Shown here one piece after another: positions 1 through 10,619 of a stretch of DNA of 64,000 nucleotides. Position numbers and translations under genes: made by a program. Source of the DNA: Calycina herbarum (Eukaryota > Ascomycota > Leotiomycetes > Helotiales > Pezizellaceae); the NCBI GenBank assembly GCA_001414485.1, contig LLEY01000006.1:62001-126000 (forward strand). The letters run 5' to 3'. The notes under the pieces were generated by a model that did not search any database, had not been told where the DNA came from, and saw nothing but the letters and a program-made list of their open reading frames with translations. How positions within the stretch are numbered: the first letter of the stretch is position 1; each line of letters begins with the position of its first letter.

Positions 1-1019
1 GATCTCGAGGCCCGATGGGGGACACTCTCTACTTCCCAAGGGCTTTTCCCGCATCCAAATAAGTTCCTCCATTGCTGGGCATTTTTGGGCGACGAGTAAA
101 AGGTCATTCCCGTTGACAGTGCCTTTCAGTCCAAAATTGATCGTTAGATGAGTTAGTTTCGTCAAGCTCGATGCAGCTTGGAGGATGCGGCTGGTCGGAG
201 GAAGGTTTTGTAAGTCTATATCAAGAACTTCCATGTTTGGTGCATGTCGAGCTAGAAACCTTAAGCCCTTTTCGGCTATTCCAGTTTGGAGGAAATACAT
301 CTTTGGAAAAGCAGGTGGGTCCGGGCTGACTTTACTGAGAGAGGCAATCCAGGCGTCGGGGATATTTGGAATCACAAGATCCTCCAGACTGTCGAATCTT
401 GACATGATAACACAGAATGCTTCATGCGACCAGCACTCGTGAAGAGCCTCCCGCACGTCAAGACTCTTTAGAGGATTGACATTAACAAAGAAGCGAACAA
501 GCTTATCCTTAGATACGAGACGTTCACTCCTGCCATGGAACCTCAATGATACAAGTTTTGGGCAAGACAAAATCAACCTTTCAAGGAAAGACTCAGATAA
601 ACCGGCTCCCAAACTGAAATGCTCCAAATTTGGCTGCGCATAACGAATGACAACATCTGTCATCTCTATGTGCTCCGCATTTCTTTCTGTGAGACCAAAC
701 TCCCTCAAGTTTGGGAATCGCAAGACCGTTAACTCCCCATACCACCTCGGCTCGTCAAGAGCTACAAGCATGAGAGTACGGATGAAATTGGCGTAAAATT
801 GAGCTCGTTGGGCGTCTTGCGATGAAAGGCGGGCAAGAAATTTGATCTGGGATTGGGGTCCCTCTGTTTGCTGGTCCCACATTTTTCCCATAAGGCTCGA
901 ATGGCTTCGAGCGAGAATGCTTTGTTGATGAATAGACATGTATGGAGAAAACCCCGAGAAGGACTTCCGGTTTCAACAATGGTCGAGATAATCTCCGGAA
1001 GCAGGAGCGCTTGATGCAT
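1..1019 (-). pseudogene. F-box / leucine-rich protein, frameshifted, 3' end outside window
   Basis: The N-terminal part begins at a Met at 1019 (another in-frame Met lies at 1115) and reads as a fungal F-box: LLLPEIISTIVE, then HTCLFINKAFSLEAIRALWEKCG. After about 860 this frame soon stops (762-764). The family-like sequence continues in another frame (IKFLARLSSQDAQRAQFYANF, then LRR-like stretches such as PNLEHFSLGAG, LILSCPKLVSLRF and SLTKLTHLTINFG), which stays open to position 1. No GT-AG intron of usable size fits between the two frames, so a one-base indel near 845-870 is the simplest reading. The role would be substrate choice in an SCF ubiquitin ligase, as for the family. It may be a recent pseudogene or carry a sequencing error. 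Confidence 0.7.
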
Positions 1020-1358
1020 TATAGAGAGAATGGAAGGAGCGGAAAGGTTGTTTGTCTTGCTTTCTTGGTGTTTGCTTCTGGCGAACTGCTCCCCCAGTAT
1101 CAATCTGCAGCGCACAGTACGTTGTCAAGTCGACCAAAAACAATGCTAAGACAGGAATTCTTTTAGTTTGTCTTCTTCGGCGAGATGAATAGATAATAAT
1201 TGAGGTAGAGTAGATTCACGACGACGGCAAATTAAGTAGTAGCTATAATAAACAACTTATTGCTGCTTAATACTAATGCCCTTCAGAATAGTCGTTAAGA
1301 ATCCAATAACCCCTTCACAGCCCATCATCAAAAAACCCAAAAGACACCTTTACACTTA
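1020..1358. other. intergenic, between the F-box and dioxygenase genes
   Basis: About 340 bases between the F-box start and the end of the dioxygenase gene, both on the minus strand. No convincing coding sequence or repeat is seen. It should hold the F-box promoter and the dioxygenase 3' untranslated region. Confidence 0.5.
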
Positions 1359-2584
1359 CTAAATCTTTCCATCATAATGACCCGCCGCCTGCACCGTCTT
1401 CGATACAGTAGGATTGATTCCCACAGTTACCCAACCGAAAATCCCTTGTGTAACACTCGTACCAAGCAACACATAATTGAGTACTGGATCACTTGTGGCA
1501 GCTTCCTGCGCAAAAATTCCATCATTGTTATTGAGTGTCAGACTTTGTTTGTTGGTCGAGTAGGGGGAGGTAGCTTCGACTTTTGTTATGAGGGTTTGAT
1601 CGAAGAAGAGTTGGCCGACGTGGGATATTTTGCCTCCCGTGAGTGTCCCGTTTGCTAAGGTTGTAGAGCCGATGTGTGCGAGGACTATTGTGGTTGAGAG
1701 TTAGGAATGTTTGATGTTGGGATTGATGAGAGAAGGGGAGGGACTTACCATGGATGTGGGGTGCTCGTCCGGTGTAGTGTCCGGGGAAAACGGCATCGAC
1801 TTGGAGGACTCCAGAAGCATCTGTGAATGTAATTCCTCGAAGCATGGTGTTGTCTACGTTCGTTTTATCGGCAGTGTTGCCATTGTTGTTTGCGATGACA
1901 CCACCGTAGACTCCCTATCTTGAGATTAGTGCTCTTCTCATCTGAAGTCTGAGGTGAGACTCACTGTAGAGTTACAGAACCAAGACTCGAGAGCGACATT
2001 TGCAAGAGGCTTGCAAGTTGTTGTGTCAATGACCTGGATGAGGAGTCAATGTCCTGCTTCGTTCCTCATGGAGTTTCCGCAAACGCATACCTGAACATCA
2101 TAGGTTAATGGCACTCCAGGCTGGCCATCAGTTATGTCGCTTCGGACAAGCTCTCCTGTGACATCTGTTGAAGGTTAGCGAATACAGCCCCAATCTAACA
2201 TCGCTCAAACTCACAGTATGGTCCTTCAGTAGTCTCAGATTGGAGGATACAAGAGTTATTCGATCCGAAAACATCGGCGTAAGGACTATCAGGAGTGACT
2301 ACTTTCGTAGACTGATGGTCTTTGGCAAGAACCTCCGCAAAAGTTCGCTTGACCTTGATACCTCGCTTTTCGCGCAACTTGTCAACCGTGGCCATGCGAC
2401 GAGCAATCATTTCATGATCTCTCGCTTTGATTTCGGCAGCACAATGATCGAGGTTTCGATACTCTGGTCGTGCGGCATACGCAGCACGTTCCATCATTTC
2501 TTCCTGGATATCATGACCTGGGTGAGCAAGACTCCCTGCCATAAGCGAGGCGACGAGAAGCGCGTTACACATGAAGCGAGCCAT
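1359..2584 (-). CDS. secreted intradiol ring-cleavage dioxygenase (catechol-dioxygenase family)
   Basis: Five exons by eye: 2584-2215, 2164-2091, 2033-1965, 1914-1749 and 1684-1359. All introns are GT-AG and the 1,005-nt CDS gives 334 residues. The N-terminus (about residues 1-20, MARFMCNALLVASLMAGSLA) is a signal peptide followed by HPGHD. Family motifs are VKRTFAEVLAKDH, TPDSPYADVF.SNNSCILQ, ETTEGPYYVTGELVRSDITDGQPGVP and FPGHYTGRAPHIHV. The expected Fe(III) ligands are present: a Tyr in GPYY (residues 123/124), Tyr218, His224 and His226. The family oxidatively cleaves catechol-type aromatic rings; this secreted fungal branch is thought to act on extracellular aromatics. It lies next to the transposon island but is intact. 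Confidence 0.93.
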
Positions 2585-4367
2585 GATGAAAGTAAACAGA
2601 AATGAAGTTTATCGAAAATTCCAACTCAAAGAATCTTGGGAAATAAGTCCTCTCCTCTTGGAAACCAACATCTATTTATCACCCCAAACTCTTCTCTTCA
2701 CTTTTCCACCCCAACATCACAACTCACCACAAACTCATTTCAACATTCAAAGGCCGCGTAAGACCTCACAACCACCTACCCCTCTAAGTCACGCACTGCA
2801 GTAAACATCAAACAACTTCCTCCCACTAAGAGTACCTACGTCCGAGACAGATTTAGCCAATTATATCCTCCGGCTTGGCATGCAGTCCCTTGTTTTCTCG
2901 CTTGGCAACGTCCACTTACCCCATGTTTCTTGGCTTTATTTTGACGTCTTCTTACTTCTGTTTGGTTGAACTGAATATGTGCTCTAAACTTGTTTTGTGG
3001 ACTTGCAGGTGGTTTTGTAATCCATGGATGCTGAGTGGATGAGTGATTCTGGGGAGAATTACCCGGGGTGAGGAGGCGAGAGAAATGAGATGGTAAAATG
3101 AGAGGCATTACGCGTCGGGAACGGAGGAATCTTGAAGTTGTTGGCGCTTGAGATGGGGAAGCTTTTTACTTATTTTTGAGAGGAGGGAAATCCAAGGGTG
3201 TTATACTGCGACGGTGACGAGGGGAGTTTATGCCGGTAGATGTGGGTGTGATTTCCCCGCAAAACTCTTCTCGCCTTGAACCCGAGATTATTTTTTCCGA
3301 TCAATTTGATGGGGTTTTTGATTGAGGGTAGGAGTGCGCGTTGTCCTTATTTTACTACTAATTTCTAGAGATGTTGCGGCTCATCTTTTAAGTAATTTTC
3401 AAGAATCGACATTTTAGTCATTTGGAGGATGTGTCAACCACAAATTAAACCAATGAATTTGAAGACTGTATAATAGCCCCGCTCCGAGGCCGAACTTACA
3501 CATGAGTTATTCATTTCTTTGGTGCTAGTGCTCCTTGCATATCACCAAGCATGAAATCCATTAGAGATTTAGGAGAAGCGAAATATAGTTCGGTCTATTC
3601 CGGCTATCTTTCAGGCCATTGCTCGGAGAACGGCTCTGGACTTGAGAAGTTCTTAAAAGTGGTTCTCAATTGTCCTGATTCGGGAAGGTCCTATTCCGGC
3701 TGAGCTTTTCTTGACATTACGAAATAGTGTGATGGGATTGCGAGATAATTGAGTGGTGAACTCTCTGGCTTTCTACCTCTTATTCTCTAGTATTTCTGTA
3801 GTGCTGATATTGTTAAGAGTAATACTTTTTGTAGACTTTGCAAGGATAGAACAAAACCGGCGTATAGTATGAACTCACCCGACGGGTGTTCCTTTCTTCT
3901 TCTCCATTTTTACATATTCATCGCCGCTACATATCATATCGTTGATACTATCTATAATACTTCTCAAGATGCTGCTGCGAATTGGGTATCAAACACTTAG
4001 GTTAGACAATCTGGCCTTGACATAAAGACTGCTTACTAATGACCTTCAGGTGTATATAACTTATCTATTACGCCGAGAATTCTACGAATATCAATTAGGC
4101 TCTACTATATAGTAATAGATCGCGATGTCTATCTTGAAATCTAATTTAGAATAAAGAAAAGATAAATTATTCTCTATTCTTTATATAATAATCTTTTACT
4201 ATTCGCGTTACTAAAGCTAGTACTAATAGTCGATAGTATTTAGAATATTATACTATTATAATCTATTATTAAAAACGTACTTAAATATATACTATTTATA
4301 CTATCTAATTACTATAATTTCTAATAATATTATTCTTTATATTATTAGTATTTTAATTAATATTATA
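2585..4367. other. intergenic / border of the transposon island
   Basis: About 1.8 kb with no gene I can support. The first 700 bases should include the dioxygenase promoter. Base composition shifts from ordinary to very AT-rich at about 4000-4100, which marks the left edge of the RIP-affected island. Short frames here lack codon bias and family resemblance. Confidence 0.5.
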
Positions 4368-6211
4368 ACGTGGTTTATCACCGAGTGGCGCACTTTCCTC
4401 TACTTCACTACCTACCAACTTTAATACGCGTTTTCGCAACAACTAACTATGGAAATCCAAACCTAAGAAGCACGAATTATCCTAGCTATCGAGGCTATTC
4501 GAACATCTAAAAAACTTAGTCGCCGCTCTGCTATAAAAATCTACAAAGTCCTTGAAATAACACTTCGACATAGAATAGCTAGCCGAACCTATCGCCTCGA
4601 AACTAAACCTAATTGTTATAAATTAAACGACTTAGAGGAGGAGACACTTGTTCGATATATACTTGATCTAGATATAAGAGGATTTACGCCCCGACTAGCT
4701 AGTGTAGAAGATATAGCGAATTATATCCTCGAATCGCAGGGGGGAAAACGCGTCAGCAAGCTCTAGGCATATTGATTCGTACAACGTCGACTAGAATTAA
4801 AGACGCGTTTTAATCGCGTTTACGACTTTTAAAGAGCCTTATGCGAAGATCTAGAGCTTATTAGCGCGTGGTTTCGACTTATAGAGAATATAAGGGCAAA
4901 ATACGGTGTTTTAGACTACGACTTTTACAACTTTAACGAGACAGGGTTTATAATAGGAATTATCTGCCTAGCAATGGTTGTAACTCGCGCTGATCGACGT
5001 GGCAGAGGCAAGGCAGTTCAGCCTAGTAATCGGGAATAGGCTATAGCAATTACTTATATTAATAGCAAGGGTCGGGACGTGCCTCTGTTTTTAGTAGTTC
5101 AAGGGAAGAATCATCTCGCGAATTAGTATACTAAGAGCGGCCTCCTACACGACTAGGTTATTAAACCTATAAGCAATAGATAGACCGATAATAAGACAGG
5201 CCTAGAATAGCTACGACACTTTGATAAACATACTCGTGGTTACGCGAAAGGGCTATATCGAATGCTAGTGTTAGATAGGTATAAGAGTTATAAATCAGCT
5301 GCATTTCAAGAGTATTATAAAGCTAATAATATTATTACTCTTTGCCTACCTCCTCATTCCTCTTATTTAACCCAGCTACTCAACGTTAGGTGTTTTAGTA
5401 TTCTTAAACGTATGTATAGGCGTTAAATTAAGACCTTTATTAAAGCTTATATTAACTATATCACTAAGGTCGAGTTCTTTTTAGCCTTTTACATAGCTTA
5501 TAAGCAATTAATAACAACTTAAAACGCCTAGGCTAGATTCTACGGAGCTGGCTTAGTACCTTTTAATCCCTAAGCTATGATATTAAAGCTTAATGTCCGA
5601 TTATAAACTCCTACACCTACTAGACCCCCCTCTGCGGCCGCCAACCCTTGGGTCTTACAGACCCCTCGTAACCTAACTAACGCCCTTTCATAAACAACTT
5701 TAGTTAAGAATCGTATTTCACGCTATTAAGGAAGCTCGCTAACCCCTATTTTCAAGACTATAGCTATATTAGTAAAGGGTACAGAGCTATTAGCTTATAA
5801 GATGACTTTATTATTAGCCGAAGTCTATACCCTTTGTAAGACAAATAAAGCACTTAGTAAGCGCCGCAGGGCTAAAAAGACTCGGGTCCGTCAAGGAGGT
5901 GCACTTACTATAGAGGATATGCAGGACGTATTAGCTTAAAAGGAGGCAGAGGAACAGGCTCGACGCGACAAGCGTTCTAAGGGGGGTAGGCAAAATGAGG
6001 GGCAAACCTCTAGGCGACGGTGTAGCACTTACGGAAAGACTAGTCATAATATACAAACTTGTTAAGAGGTTATAGATATATCTAGTTTATTAGATTCCGA
6101 GTAGTTTTAATTAATATTATTTGTTATAGTTGATTAATCTAATATTAAAGTAGTAGGGTAGGGGGAAAGTGCGCCACTCGGTGATATACGCCACTCGGTG
6201 ATAAACCACGT
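4368..6211 (+). mobile_element. pogo/Fot1-like DNA transposon A, RIP-damaged
   Basis: A 1,844-bp element whose ends are inverted repeats (ACGTGGTTTATCACCGAG at the left, the reverse complement at 6194-6211), flanked by TA on both sides, as expected for Tc1/mariner-pogo elements. The right end carries two direct copies of the motif GCCACTCGGTGATA, the left end one. The inside encodes a transposase remnant (listed separately). CpA and TpG are scarce while CpG remains, consistent with RIP. Confidence 0.9.
4449..6104 (+). pseudogene. pogo-like transposase remnant (element A)
   Basis: One reading frame is kept for 552 codons from ATG 4449 to TAG 6102-6104, but it is broken by nonsense codons (first at codon 6, CAA to TAA). 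Visible parts are an N-terminal helix-turn-helix region (EARIILAIEAIRTSKKLSRR), a CENP-B/Tc5-type DNA-binding stretch (EEETLVRYILDLDIRGFTP), the start of the DDE nuclease (YDFYNFNETGF, where families have NFDETGF, so the first catalytic Asp is Asn) and a C-terminal zinc-knuckle relic (CSTYGKTSHNIQTC). Damage is by substitution only, without obvious indels, as RIP predicts. Confidence 0.88.
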
Positions 6212-6331
6212 TAATGATATTATAATATTACTATAAATTTATATTTAAGCTTTTATCTTAGATTTTTATCTTATTTTATTTCTAGTCTTATATTTTAGAA
6301 TTATATAATATAAAAACTATATAACTAAATA

Positions 6332-6336
6332 GCTAG
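6332..6336. repeat. target-site duplication GCTAG, left
   Basis: GCTAG directly precedes the first base of the gypsy element and is repeated at 10375-10379, directly after its last base. Confidence 0.85.
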
Positions 6337-6430
6337 TGTTACGGGCCGAATGCAAAGAGGTCAATGGATAAGGTTGTCTTGTAATAAAGACAACCTTATC
6401 CATTGACCTCTTTGTATTCGGCCCGTAACA
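6337..6430. repeat. foldback 5' end made of two inverted LTR-terminal segments
   Basis: Positions 6337-6380 are the reverse complement of 6387-6430 with one mismatch in 44 bp, separated by six bases. The right arm equals the last 44 bases of the 3' LTR (10331-10374) apart from a few C/T differences. The remaining roughly 330 bp of a normal 5' LTR, including U3 with its promoter, are absent. Because the outermost base is flanked by the target-site duplication, this looks like the end that was integrated and not a later deletion. Confidence 0.85.
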
Positions 6431-6573
6431 TTAGAATTAACTCATCCTCTCTCACATTTACTTGTCGAGCACGTCGAACGAACTATACACAATAGATCCT
6501 ACGAACCTTCCTTGTACACACGGTACAAGTACGAAAATCCTTTACGGTTGAAACACACGGTTTCATACGAATA

Positions 6574-6645
6574 CGACAGTCTGAAGCATACGGCAGACGA
6601 CTATAAACACGACAGTCTGAAGCACACGGCAGATGACTATAAATA
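6574..6645. repeat. two tandem 36-bp copies in the retrotransposon leader
   Basis: Direct repeats at 6574-6609 and 6610-6645, each containing GACAGTCTGAAGCA, end just before the Gag ATG at 6648. They differ at a few positions. The role is unknown; they may be a slippage duplication. Confidence 0.8.
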
Positions 6646-7841
6646 CGATGGAGGACATAAATTTGGCAGACGTACAGGGACCTGCACAAGGACCTCCGCA
6701 GTGGTTGATAGACATGTTCAACCAGCAGCAGCGAGAGATGCAGCTTCTTACTAAAAGTCAGAACCAATCAATGGTTAACCTTTCCAGCCGTCAAGAAGAA
6801 GCCCTTACAAGGCTTGAAGGAAGACTTCCTTCTTCTGACCTTCCACAACCTACGCCTACCTCGACACCAGCATCAGTCACGAATACTGATCGCAAGCCAA
6901 AACACTGCCTTCCACACCCGGAAAGATACGACGGAAGTACGCCCAACCTCTTTCCTCAATTCGAAGGCCTTTTGCAAGCGAAGCTGGAAATCGACGGTCC
7001 GTCGATCGGACAAGAGAAGGAAAGAGTCTGGTACGCCTTTGGAAGACTCTCAGGAGACGCAGCTGCAAGGATTTTTCCTTGGATGGAATACGCTCGCTTA
7101 GAGAACAAGTTCACGGTTGTCGAATTTTTGGGACAGCTTCGTACAGCGTTCCGTGACCCTCGGCTACAGCAAAAGGCGCTTAGCCAGATCAGCCGAACGA
7201 AGCAAAACCAACGACCTTTTGGCGAATTCCTCAACGAATTCGATCGGCTACTCCTGGAAGCTTCTGGCTGGGGATGGGACGACGTAATCAAGAAGGGTTA
7301 CTTGAAGGCTGCTCTTAGCACGAAGCTAATCACCACAACCGTCGACAAATCGCCCAAAATGAGAACCTACGACGACACCTTCTCCGGAGAGAAGATCTAC
7401 CCTGGAAAGGGCAAGCTCTACGTCCGTGGTGACAGCAAGATCTTCCGTTTCCAGAATGGAAAGACCGAGTCCCTCTTCCTCCAACGCAAGAACCCCCGTC
7501 GCATCGCATGGACTGTTCTTTTCCGAAGACAACACAAGAAGGGTATCTCTGAGGAAGTAGCCAAGAAGCGCTCCCGCCGAACCGTCAAGTCCCAGAGAGC
7601 CATCGTCGGTGCCTCCCTCGATGTCATCAAGGAGCGTCGATCCATGCGACCAGAAGCCCGATCCGCCGCACGCGCCGAGGCAATCAAGGCCGGAAAGGAG
7701 AAGAGAACCGCTGCCCAGAGCGCAAAGAAGGCCGAGAAGGCAAAGACTGCCGCCAACGCATCAAAGGGAGCAGCTGGACGAATTGTAGGCAAGCAAGGTG
7801 CTAAGGGTAGTCAAATGAAGGTCCAGGCAAAGGTCCGTTAA
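6633..7841 (+). CDS. Gag N-terminal domain fused in frame to complete 60S ribosomal protein L24 (retrotransposon-captured host gene)
   Basis: An intact frame of 402 codons. Translation may start at 6633 or at ATG 6648 ([11 protein letters not shown]). Residues 1 to about 236 are a Ty3/gypsy Gag: [70 protein letters not shown]. Residues 243-402 (ATG at 7359) are a whole eukaryotic ribosomal protein L24e of 160 residues: [77 protein letters not shown], then a Lys/Ala-rich tail. The few residues between (VDKSP) probably come from the host 5' untranslated region. There is no intron and no RIP-type stop. L24 is normally a structural protein of the large ribosomal subunit. Whether this fusion is expressed is unknown, since the element lacks a 5' LTR promoter. 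Confidence 0.92.
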   Translation: MTINTMEDINLADVQGPAQGPPQWLIDMFNQQQREMQLLTKSQNQSMVNLSSRQEEALTRLEGRLPSSDLPQPTPTSTPASVTNTDRKPKHCLPHPERYDGSTPNLFPQFEGLLQAKLEIDGPSIGQEKERVWYAFGRLSGDAAARIFPWMEYARLENKFTVVEFLGQLRTAFRDPRLQQKALSQISRTKQNQRPFGEFLNEFDRLLLEASGWGWDDVIKKGYLKAALSTKLITTTVDKSPKMRTYDDTFSGEKIYPGKGKLYVRGDSKIFRFQNGKTESLFLQRKNPRRIAWTVLFRRQHKKGISEEVAKKRSRRTVKSQRAIVGASLDVIKERRSMRPEARSAARAEAIKAGKEKRTAAQSAKKAEKAKTAANASKGAAGRIVGKQGAKGSQMKVQAKVR

Positions 7842-7845
7842 GTGG

Positions 7846-9995
7846 GGCATATCTGATATTGCAAGACCTCTTACGGAACTTACTCACAAAGAACACGTGT
7901 TTACGTGGACGAACGAATGTTAAGACGTCTTTGAAAGACTTAAGCATGTGTTTACAATAGCCCCAGCCCTTGTACGATTCGAGCGCGAAAGACAAACGAT
8001 TATGGAAACGGACTCTTCTGGCTGGTGTATCGGTGGCGCGCTTCTGCAATATGACGACGAAGGACTATTACGACCCTGTGCCTTCTTTTCAAAGAAGAAC
8101 TCACCTACTGAATGCAACTACGAAATCTACGACAAGGAGATGCTGGCTATTATACGGTGCCTAGAGGCTTGGGATCCTGAGTTACGAAGCGTAGACAGCT
8201 TTGAAATTCGAACGGATCATAAGAACCTCGAGTACTTTATGACAGTTTAGAAGCTTACGGAACGACAAATGCGATGGTCCCTAGCTCTCTCGAAGTACAA
8301 CTTGACGATTACGTATATTAAAGGGAAGGATAACATTCGAGCAGACGCTCTTTCACGACGAGAACAAGATATGCTAGACGACGCTACGGACGAACGAATC
8401 GATTATCGTACGAAGCAACTTCTCAAGTTTACGAACGAAGAAGGACAGACTCCAGGGATCATAAAAGCGAACCCAGTACAGACGCAAGAAGCTGTACAGG
8501 CGCAAGAAACAGTCCCAGATGACGAAAGGACTCTCTAAGAACTCTAGACAATGGCCAAAGAAGCAGATGCTAACCTTCGAGCAATGAAGGACGCTGTACA
8601 ACAAGGCAAAAGAACGTTCCCTACTAGCTTAAAGCTTAAGGTATCGATATCTAAATGTACAATCACGAACGAAGGAAAGCTAAGGTTCCGGGACCGGTTA
8701 TGGGTTCTAAATAACGAAGAACTACGTACGAAAATGATCTAATCTACACACGATTCTAAACTCTATGGTTACCCTGGACGAGAAAGCATGGCCTAGATCC
8801 TCTTATAATAATACTTCTGGCCTTAGATGTTATAAGACGTTCGAAGGTTTATACGAAATTGTGACGCTTGTGGAAGGAACAAGGCTTGGAGAGACGTACG
8901 ACAAGGATTCCTAAAGCCACTACTAGTCCTGTACTGAATCTGGAGTGAGATTTTAATAGACTTTATAGTCGAGCTCTTAGAAAGTAACGGATGTACGAAC
9001 ATGGTCGTAATTACGGACAGGTTAGGAAAAGGAACGATCTGTGACGGTCTAAAGGACATTACTACTAAAACGGTTGCTAGATGGTTCGTTTAAACCTTCT
9101 ACCGAAAGCACTATCTACTAAAAGCAATAGTATCTAATCGAGGAACATAGTTCGTAGGTTAGATCTGGATAAGAATATGCTCTCTTTTAGGAATTATACG
9201 AAGGCTTTCTATAGCTTTTCATCTAGAAACAGACAGATCTATAGAACGAATGAACTAGACAGTAGAAACCTATCTACGAATGTTCGTAGATTACGCTTAA
9301 GACGACTGGGAAGAACTACTGCTATTCGCTGAATTAGCGATTAATAATCGAATAGTATTAGCTACAAAAGTAAGCCCCTTCTTCCTTAAACACGGATATT
9401 ACGCTAAACCTCTAGATATCTAGCACGAACTCTTGAACAAAGCTACGCCATGATCGCCAATTCAGAAAGCTGACACAATCGTACAAAAGCTTAAAGAAGT
9501 ATAGGAATAGGCACAGTCAGCAATAGCCACTACATAGTAAACAATGGAGGACGTTATAAACAGAAGAAGACAACAAGCGCCAAGCTTTAAGGTTAGAGAC
9601 AAAGTCTAGCTAAACCTATAGAACGTTTGTATAACAAGGAAGTCAAAGAAGCTTGATGCGAAACAAGCTAAATATATAGTACTAGAAGTAATTAGAATAC
9701 ATAGTTATCACTTAGATATACTACCTGGAATCCACAACGTATTCCACTCCCAGCTCCTACGGCCAGCCTCGAACGACCTACTGCCAAGTCAAGTTCAAGA
9801 CGACGATCAACCTAAACCTGAGATCCTTAAGGATGACCAAGAATACGTAGTAGAAGCGATTCTTAACGAAAAGGGACGAGGACGTACTATTAAGCTACTT
9901 GTGAAATGGGAAGGGTATACAAGGCCAACCTGGGAACCTTAAGACACTCTTAAGGATACGAAGGCTTACGACCTCTGGAGGGCTGGAAAGGGGGG
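7846..9995 (+). pseudogene. gypsy pol remnant: RNase H, integrase, chromodomain
   Basis: Pol resumes within a few bases of the L24 stop in a different frame: ISDIARPLTELTHKEHVFTW is the connection after the reverse transcriptase fingers and palm, which are missing. RNase H follows ([79 protein letters not shown]). Integrase remnants (about 8730-9720) are riddled with TAG/TAA codons. A chromodomain (EYVVEAILNEKGRG, LLVKWEGYTRPTWEP) ends near 9990. The first stop is at about 7918 (TAA where a CAA is expected), another at 8248-8250. All are C-to-T or G-to-A changes. Confidence 0.87.
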
Positions 9996-9999
9996 GTAA

Positions 10000-10374
10000 T
10001 GTGACGGTTTACACCTGAAAAGTACTCGGTCTACCGACCTTCGAACGAAACGTGACCTCACGTAACTTCAGGATCAGTAACTTCACGTGATCCTGGGAAC
10101 CACCTCGGTAATCACCTTGGTGGATACGTAGATCTATGACGTAAGGTATGACGAGAGCTATAGCGAGACTTCAGCTCCTTACAGCTCACACTTACTATGA
10201 CGAAAGCTATGACAAAGAGCTGTAAACGAGACTTCTGCTCAGAGGCCTCGACGTAAGAGGTTCTACGTATAAAACCCCTTTCCTCGCACGTAGAATAGAC
10301 TTCCCTCCTTAGTTAATTCTTCTTATAATAAAGACAACCTTATCTATTAACCTCTTTGCATTCGGCCCGTAACA
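10000..10374 (+). repeat. 3' LTR of the L24-carrying gypsy element
   Basis: 375 bp starting TGTGACGG and ending CCGTAACA, directly after a purine-rich tract. A TATA-like GTATAAAACCCC near 10268 suggests the U3 promoter. It is followed by the GCTAG duplication at 10375-10379. Confidence 0.88.
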
Positions 10375-10619
10375 GCTAGAATTATAAATCTTTTTAAATA
10401 AAGTATTTTAAAAAAAGAATTATATAAATTAGATAAAAATTAAGATTATAGTTATTTATAAAGTCTATATTAATAAGAATATATCTAGAAATCTATTAAT
10501 ACTAAAAACTAATTTAGTAATAACGTAGTTCACAAGCGAGTTGAACTCCTAAGCGAAATGAATTTTTTTCTTAGCATTATATAAACTTCTTTAGAACGCG
10601 ATTTTTCCTAATAAACAAA

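Larger units (their letters stand above)
6337..10374 (+). mobile_element. Ty3/gypsy chromodomain retrotransposon carrying a captured ribosomal protein L24 gene
   Basis: A 4,038-bp element bounded by the GCTAG duplication. Order: foldback 5' end (6337-6430), leader with a tandem repeat, Gag N-terminal part fused to ribosomal protein L24 (6633-7841), RNase H, integrase and chromodomain remnants (about 7846-9995), purine-rich tract (GGCTGGAAAGGGGGGG) and a 375-bp 3' LTR (10000-10374). Protease and the reverse transcriptase catalytic core are missing, replaced by L24, so the element cannot be autonomous. The pol part has stop codons of RIP type; the Gag-L24 part has none. Confidence 0.9.

Noticed and set aside
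3540..3900. Possible gene fragment left of the island
   Set aside because: No frame longer than about 40 codons with recognisable sequence; composition is intermediate.
7418..7792. Minus-strand frame across the L24 region
   Set aside because: Complement of the strongly biased L24 codons; no motif of its own.
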